From Alteribacillus sp. YIM 98480 (lineage in GTDB: Bacteria > Bacillota > Bacilli > Bacillales > Marinococcaceae): a stretch of 64,000 nucleotides of DNA. A program made the translations under genes and the position numbers. The stretch is taken from assembly GCF_009765375.1 (NCBI RefSeq), contig NZ_VTOK01000001.1, positions 372,001 through 436,000 on the forward strand, given 5' to 3'. Under the pieces are notes generated by a model that worked only from the letters and a program-made list of their open reading frames with translations, searched no databases and was not told the DNA's origin. Positions 60,714-64,000 of the stretch are shown here, one piece after another. The first letter of the stretch is position 1. Every line of letters begins with the position of its first letter.

Positions 60714-61277
60714 ATGAGTAACGCAGAAACGTTAGCGAAACAAGTTGGTTCTACATTGAGAAAAATTAGACAGGAACGGAGGATGAGCTTACAGGAGCTG
60801 GCCGATCGGATTGAAGTAAGTAAGTTGACATTAGGAAAGATTGAAAGAGGAGAAGCAAATCCTTCCCTCACTGTTATTTGGAAAATAGCGAATGGGCTGT
60901 CCATTCCCATTTCGGTATTACTTAGTGAAGAACAACATGTTAAATTGTCACGAAAAAACACGGGGAATAAAGTAGTGAGCGCTAACGAGGCCTGCACTCT
61001 GGAGCCTATTTTCAATGTTTCAAGTTATGGTTCAATGGAAATGCATAGAGCTTACTTAAATCCAAATAGTGAATACTGTCCTGGTTCCCATCAGTCAGGG
61101 GTTGTTGAATATGTAACGGTGATGGAAGGGGAAGTGCAAATAGAAATAGAAGGTGATAGGTACCATCTTTATCAGTACGATTCTATAACATTTAACGGTG
61201 ACAGAGAGCATGCCTATAAAAACCCAAAGGCTTCTACTGCTGTTCTGCATTTTGTAATGACCTATGCCAATGTATGA
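60714..61277 (+). CDS. XRE-family regulator with C-terminal cupin domain
   Basis: A 187-residue protein: helix-turn-helix at about residues 10-65 (RRMSLQELADRIEVSKLTLGKIERGEANPS) and a cupin sensing domain at about 110-187 (GVVEYVTVMEGEVQIEIEGD, FNGDREHAYKN). Such regulators often control a neighbouring DMT exporter and bind its substrate in the cupin. ATG at 60714 follows AAGGAG; the 8 codons before are not needed. Divergent from the exporter at 60595. Confidence 0.9.
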   Translation: MSNAETLAKQVGSTLRKIRQERRMSLQELADRIEVSKLTLGKIERGEANPSLTVIWKIANGLSIPISVLLSEEQHVKLSRKNTGNKVVSANEACTLEPIFNVSSYGSMEMHRAYLNPNSEYCPGSHQSGVVEYVTVMEGEVQIEIEGDRYHLYQYDSITFNGDREHAYKNPKASTAVLHFVMTYANV

Positions 61278-61345
61278 TTTAAGCAAATCCGTCTTTTAAC
61301 AATGTTATTTACATGTGGCAGCAAATTTTTAAAGAGTAATGTTTG

Positions 61346-61441
61346 AACATCCTCCAATTATCAGCCTTCACAGCACTTAATCGTATCTTTAGTGAAATAA
61401 TGGGTATGGAACCAATCAAAATGGGCAAATTCTTATACTGA
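61346..61441 (+). pseudogene. Possible AraC-type HTH fragment
   Basis: A short frame ending at TGA 61439-61441 reads AFTALNRIFSEIMGMEPIKMG, which resembles the last helix of AraC-family DNA-binding domains (pattern F-x3-F-x4-G-x-P). It has no start, no ribosome binding site and no other half. It could be chance. Confidence 0.2.
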
Positions 61442-61461
61442 TTTGAATGGTCAAACAAAAA

Positions 61462-62526
61462 CTATTCAATTTTCACATGAACTTCTGAGATAGCATTATA
61501 ACCATACCCCTTTTTATTCCAAACAGGCTTTTTCGGTTGGACCCTTCCTGCAGAATCTGATGCTCGTATCCATATGGTGTATTCCCCTTTTTTGTCTACC
61601 TGCCACAAATACTGCCAAGTTACCCATGAATAAGGTCCGCCTATTGATTTATTCAAAAGGGTTGGGTGCCAGGTTTTACCTTGGTCAAAACTAATCACTA
61701 CCTCAGATATATTTCCACGACCCGTCCACGCGATTCCTTTGATCAAATGATTTCCTTTATTCCTAATTGTTTGATCAAGCGGTTGTTGAATAATGGAATT
61801 CACATTCATATACGTAACAGGAATGTTTCTACGTTCTTCACTTTTGAAGTAATATACATAATCTAACGTTTGGAAAGGTCCATGAAATGGCCGGTCTATT
61901 ACTGTTATTCTCTTCAGCCATTTTACTGAAGCCATGCCATACCATTGCGGTACGATAAGGCGGAGAGGAAATCCATGTTTAAACGTAAGCGGCTGATCAT
62001 TATACTGATAAGCGACAAGTACATCTGGGTGTAAGGCATTTTGCAGCGGGAGGCTTCTTGCAAATGAAACAATTTCATTAGTATCTTTATGTTTTCCAGC
62101 ATCAAAGCCTTCAAATACTATCTCTTGACCTTCTGCTTGAATTTCCGTGAATGATAACAGATCAAATAAGGGAACCCCTTTCCAGCGGCCGTAGGTGATC
62201 GCTCCGTCTTCCCATTGCTCTCCGTAAACACGAGGTTCAAACTTAGCTCGTTTATTACCAGCACATTCTATTACCATATCAATTTTTTTAGCAGGCATAT
62301 TTAAAAGATCAACATAGTGAAAGGTAAGAGGATTATTTACACAACCATTTATGGATAAAGTGAAATTTTCTGGTGTTAGAAAAGGGAAGGAAAAATGATT
62401 CCGGCGAAATACGTACTCTGAAGAAATAATATCTGATTGTAAAAAATGTACAGGACATTCCTGGTTTTCCGGGTTTAGGCTTCTTGTGATAAGGTAAGGT
62501 TTGTTTTTATAATAATAAATCAGCAT
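61462..62526 (-). CDS. Sulfite oxidase-type molybdopterin oxidoreductase
   Basis: A 354-residue cytoplasmic molybdoenzyme. The Mo-ligand Cys lies in DMVIECAGNKRAKF (about residue 88), the oxidoreductase domain (SUOX/YedY-like) spans about 40-220 with VYGEQWEDGAITYGRWKGVPL, HGFPLRLIVPQWYG and SVKWLKRITV, and a Mo-co dimerisation domain covers about 240-354 (IKGIAWTGRGNISEVVISFDQGKTW). There is no signal peptide and no heme b5 domain, so the electron acceptor is separate. The likely reaction is sulfite to sulfate; nitrate-reductase-like activity is known for plant relatives. Single gene. Confidence 0.9.
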   Translation of the reverse strand: MLIYYYKNKPYLITRSLNPENQECPVHFLQSDIISSEYVFRRNHFSFPFLTPENFTLSINGCVNNPLTFHYVDLLNMPAKKIDMVIECAGNKRAKFEPRVYGEQWEDGAITYGRWKGVPLFDLLSFTEIQAEGQEIVFEGFDAGKHKDTNEIVSFARSLPLQNALHPDVLVAYQYNDQPLTFKHGFPLRLIVPQWYGMASVKWLKRITVIDRPFHGPFQTLDYVYYFKSEERRNIPVTYMNVNSIIQQPLDQTIRNKGNHLIKGIAWTGRGNISEVVISFDQGKTWHPTLLNKSIGGPYSWVTWQYLWQVDKKGEYTIWIRASDSAGRVQPKKPVWNKKGYGYNAISEVHVKIE

Positions 62527-62599
62527 TCCCTCCCTTACGTGTTATAAAATAGTTTATTTTATCAGTAAGGTTGGTATGCTGATTAGTTATTTGTCATTT

Positions 62600-62761
62600 T
62601 TATCGTTTGCTCTGTGATTTATCTTCAGAGTACTGTCTTTGCGGACTCATATGAGTGAGTGATTCGGTAACAGCTTCTTCAGCCTTGTGGGCGTTCTGGT
62701 CATCTTTTTTGGCTTGTTTTTCTATTTGCTCTGCTTCATGCGGAGTTGTATTTTCAAACAT
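62600..62761 (-). CDS. Small hydrophilic protein
   Basis: A 53-residue protein starting MFENTTPHEAEQIEKQAKKD and ending EDKSQSKR, rich in Glu, Lys, Gln and Ala with no hydrophobic segment, probably helical or disordered. The ATG at 62761 has a perfect AGGAGGTG four to five bases upstream, which supports real translation. It lies 60 bp downstream of sspH on the same strand, so a spore or stress role is possible. I know no family for it with certainty. Confidence 0.65.
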   Translation of the reverse strand: MFENTTPHEAEQIEKQAKKDDQNAHKAEEAVTESLTHMSPQRQYSEDKSQSKR

Positions 62762-62820
62762 TTGTACACCTCCTTTTGTATAATTTTCCCATGACAGAAA
62801 AGGATAAAGAATGAAAAATC

Positions 62821-63003
62821 CTAGCTCTCCTCTAGAAGACTATCTAAAGAAACTTCGAGTTCATTGTCTGGATCTTCGAGAGCATAAATTCTCGCCGTAT
62901 GCTTTTGTTCATCTACATGCTGAATATAAATCGGGGTTCCATCATACGTGACATGTGCCATAACTGGTGATTCTGAAATTTCCTGGGCGCGCATGACGTT
63001 CAC
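62821..63003 (-). CDS. sspH: Small acid-soluble spore protein H
   Basis: A 60-residue protein matching SspH: MNVMRAQEISESPVMAHVTY then GTPIYIQHVDEQKHTARIYALEDP and an acidic end ELEVSLDSLLEES. SspH is made in the forespore under sigma-G and is a minor component of the spore core. The start is GTG behind GGAGGAAAATCAA. Its presence supports an endospore-forming host. Confidence 0.9.
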   Translation of the reverse strand: MNVMRAQEISESPVMAHVTYDGTPIYIQHVDEQKHTARIYALEDPDNELEVSLDSLLEES

Positions 63004-63056
63004 TTGATTTTCCTCCTTGTTTATACGTTAGGAAAGTTTCACTTTATTAAAGGATC

Positions 63057-63121
63057 AAAAGTATAAGCAAAACTATGATTCCCGCCATTTGGACTTGGCG
63101 GCAAGCTGAGTTTTTCTAAAT
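63057..63121 (+). repeat. Dispersed structured repeat, copy 2
   Basis: Reads AAAAGTATAAGCAAAACTA, then CATTTGGACTTGGCG and a hairpin CTTGGC-GGCAA-GCTGAG (two wobble pairs) followed by TTTTTCTAAAT. It aligns end to end with the copies at 6854-6918 and 4608-4670 (minus). It lies between divergent sspH and the peroxiredoxin gene. Confidence 0.65.
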
Positions 63122-63268
63122 AAGTCAGTTTTCAGTATGCGCGGAAAGTTACTGTTGTATGCGGATTTGCTCACACCTTTATTTTTTTTAATAATATAAT
63201 AAAGGTGTGATTAACTTCCGATGGGAAGAGGGAACATATTTATAAAGATGAAAAAGGAGGTAGAGAAT

Positions 63269-63724
63269 GTGGGACTGCAACAAGGAGATATAGCACCTGA
63301 TTTTGTCCTGCCGTCAACAGACAAGCATGATATCTCCTTGTCTGATTACAAAGGAAAAAAGAATGTATTGATCGTATTCTTTCCTTTAGATTTTACCCCT
63401 GGCTGAATTAAAGAGTTAACCTCTTGGAAAGAGGAATATAAAAGGTTAAAGGAAAGAGATACAGAAATTTTAGGAATTAGTGTTGATCACATTTATTCAC
63501 AAAATGTGTTCGAAGCAAGTCTTGGAACCCTTCCGTATCCTTTATTAGCTGATTGGCACAAAACAACAGTAAAAAAATACGACGTCTTTAATCAAGAAGA
63601 CGAGATTGCGATCCGTTCCTGCTTCTTAATTGATAAAAATGGAATAATTATTTATGCTAATACTGCATTTGATGCAAACAACAAAGATAATTATGAAGAA
63701 ATCATTTCAGCATGCAGGAAATAG
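63269..63724 (+). CDS. Peroxiredoxin with in-frame TGA at the catalytic cysteine (candidate selenoprotein)
   Basis: A 151-codon frame of AhpC/TSA peroxiredoxin type: GLQQGDIAPDFVLPSTD, VLIVFFPLDFTPG, then TGA at 63404-63406, then IKELTSWKEEYKRLKERDTE and LGISVDHIYSQNVFEASLGT. In relatives the residue after TP-x is the peroxidatic Cys, so the TGA stands exactly there. The frame is otherwise open to TAG at 63722. Downstream of the TGA the RNA CCUCUU-GGA-AAGAGG (63420-63434) forms a six-pair hairpin whose loop starts 20 nt after the TGA and begins with GG, as in bacterial SECIS elements. Read as selenocysteine the enzyme would be a thiol or seleno-peroxidase reducing hydroperoxides. If not decoded, it is a pseudogene. 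GTG at 63269 follows GGAGG by eight bases. Confidence 0.75.
63404..63434 (+). promoter_or_regulatory. Candidate bacterial SECIS element
   Basis: UGA at 63404-63406; stem CCUCUU (63420-63425) with AAGAGG (63429-63434) and apical loop GGA (63426-63428). An alternative outer stem, UUAACC at 63416-63421 with GGUUAA at 63444-63449, still leaves the GGA loop at the tip. Confidence 0.55.
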
Positions 63725-63749
63725 CTAAAAATGACGGAAACGGCCATAT

Positions 63750-63803
63750 AAACGGCATTTTCCTCACCATTGCTGTTAGTGAGGAAATTTGTCGTTTATT
63801 TTA
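63750..63803 (+). terminator. Terminator after peroxiredoxin gene
   Basis: AAACGGCATTTTCCTCAC at 63750-63767 pairs with GTGAGGAAATTTGTCGTTT at 63779-63797 with small internal mismatches, then ATTTTATA. Confidence 0.75.
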
Positions 63804-63883
63804 TACACGAGGAATATTTAACTTCACTAAGTTGGCGGAAAGACAAGGTTAACTGTAAAAGAAAGCCTAAAAACCTTCTACAA

Positions 63884-64000
63884 TCAATCTGTAAGAGTTT
63901 GAACTAATTTTTGGACGAAATAATCAGATATATCTTCTGATGTGTTTGCACCACCCGGTTGATACCACTGCTGAATCCAATTTAATGAGCCTAAAATCAT
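63884..64000 (-). CDS. TetR-family regulator, C-terminal end (cut by window edge)
   Basis: The last 39 codons of a leftward gene that continues beyond the window: MILGSLNWIQQWYQPGGANT, then SEDISDYFVQKLVQTL. The L-G-x-L-N-W-x4-W-Y-x-P-G-G pattern is typical of the final helices of TetR/AcrR regulators of fatty acid or aromatic acid metabolism. The DNA-binding part is not in the window. Confidence 0.7.
   Translation of the reverse strand: MILGSLNWIQQWYQPGGANTSEDISDYFVQKLVQTLTD

Noticed and set aside
63221-63724. Two separate short genes (61 and 72 codons) in the peroxiredoxin region
   Set aside because: Both are in the same frame and together make one complete peroxiredoxin interrupted only by TGA at the catalytic position.
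1-64000. CRISPR array, rRNA or tRNA genes, defence systems
   Set aside because: No regularly spaced repeats, no cloverleaf-like segments and no recognisable defence genes were seen in the window.

Overview
The window looks like chromosome from an endospore-forming, low-GC member of the Bacillaceae, probably a halo- or alkali-tolerant one. The reasons are strong Shine-Dalgarno sites with frequent TTG and GTG starts, an SspH small acid-soluble spore protein, three YheC/YheD spore-type ATP-grasp proteins, CcpA-like cre sites, and very acidic linkers behind the lipobox of the TRAP binding proteins. I saw no rRNA, tRNA, CRISPR array, phage gene, integrase or transposase. The genus call is inference.

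Layout. 0.3-13.8 kb is housekeeping and accessory: a cupin protein, a padR-chrA chromate operon, three YheC/YheD paralogues, a DUF3231 protein, a Tat-exported PhoD phosphatase with a Pho box, two MFS transporters, a lipoprotein and a cysteine hydrolase. 14.3-27.4 kb is a long co-directional operon that should take anthranilate through 3-hydroxyanthranilate to pyruvate and acetyl-CoA: HpaB-type monooxygenase, IclR regulator, 3-hydroxyanthranilate dioxygenase, ACMS decarboxylase, RidA-type deaminase, aminomuconate-semialdehyde dehydrogenase, hydratase, acylating acetaldehyde dehydrogenase, aldolase, oxalocrotonate decarboxylase, tautomerase, a stand-alone FAD synthetase domain and a TRAP transporter. 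27.5-37.2 kb adds two Crp/Fnr regulators, a ThDP-dependent decarboxylase, an isatin-hydrolase-like cyclase, an aldehyde dehydrogenase and a second TRAP system. Read together these suggest isatin -> isatinate -> 2-aminobenzaldehyde -> anthranilate feeding the first operon. Remnants of one glyoxalase/VOC gene, in the same orientation, lie at both ends of this 23 kb block.

38.4-42.1 kb is an aldehyde dehydrogenase with a textbook sigma-54 promoter, followed by its likely enhancer-binding activator. 42.7-56.9 kb is a complete pectin/galacturonate regulon: secreted GH28 galacturonidase with a FIMAH tail, LacI repressor with matching CTAAACCGGTTTAG-type operators and cre sites, a uronate TRAP transporter, and uxaA, uxaB, uxaC, uxuA, a fructuronate-reductase-like SDR, kdgA and kdgK.

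57-64 kb is mixed: the relic of a sigma-54 activator, a small membrane protein, a PaaI thioesterase, a DUF4870 protein, a DMT exporter with a divergent XRE-cupin regulator, a sulfite-oxidase-type molybdoenzyme, a small hydrophilic protein, sspH, a peroxiredoxin whose catalytic cysteine codon is an in-frame TGA followed by a SECIS-like hairpin (candidate selenoprotein), and the end of a TetR regulator at the window edge. A roughly 65-bp structured repeat occurs three times, at 4.6, 6.9 and 63.1 kb.
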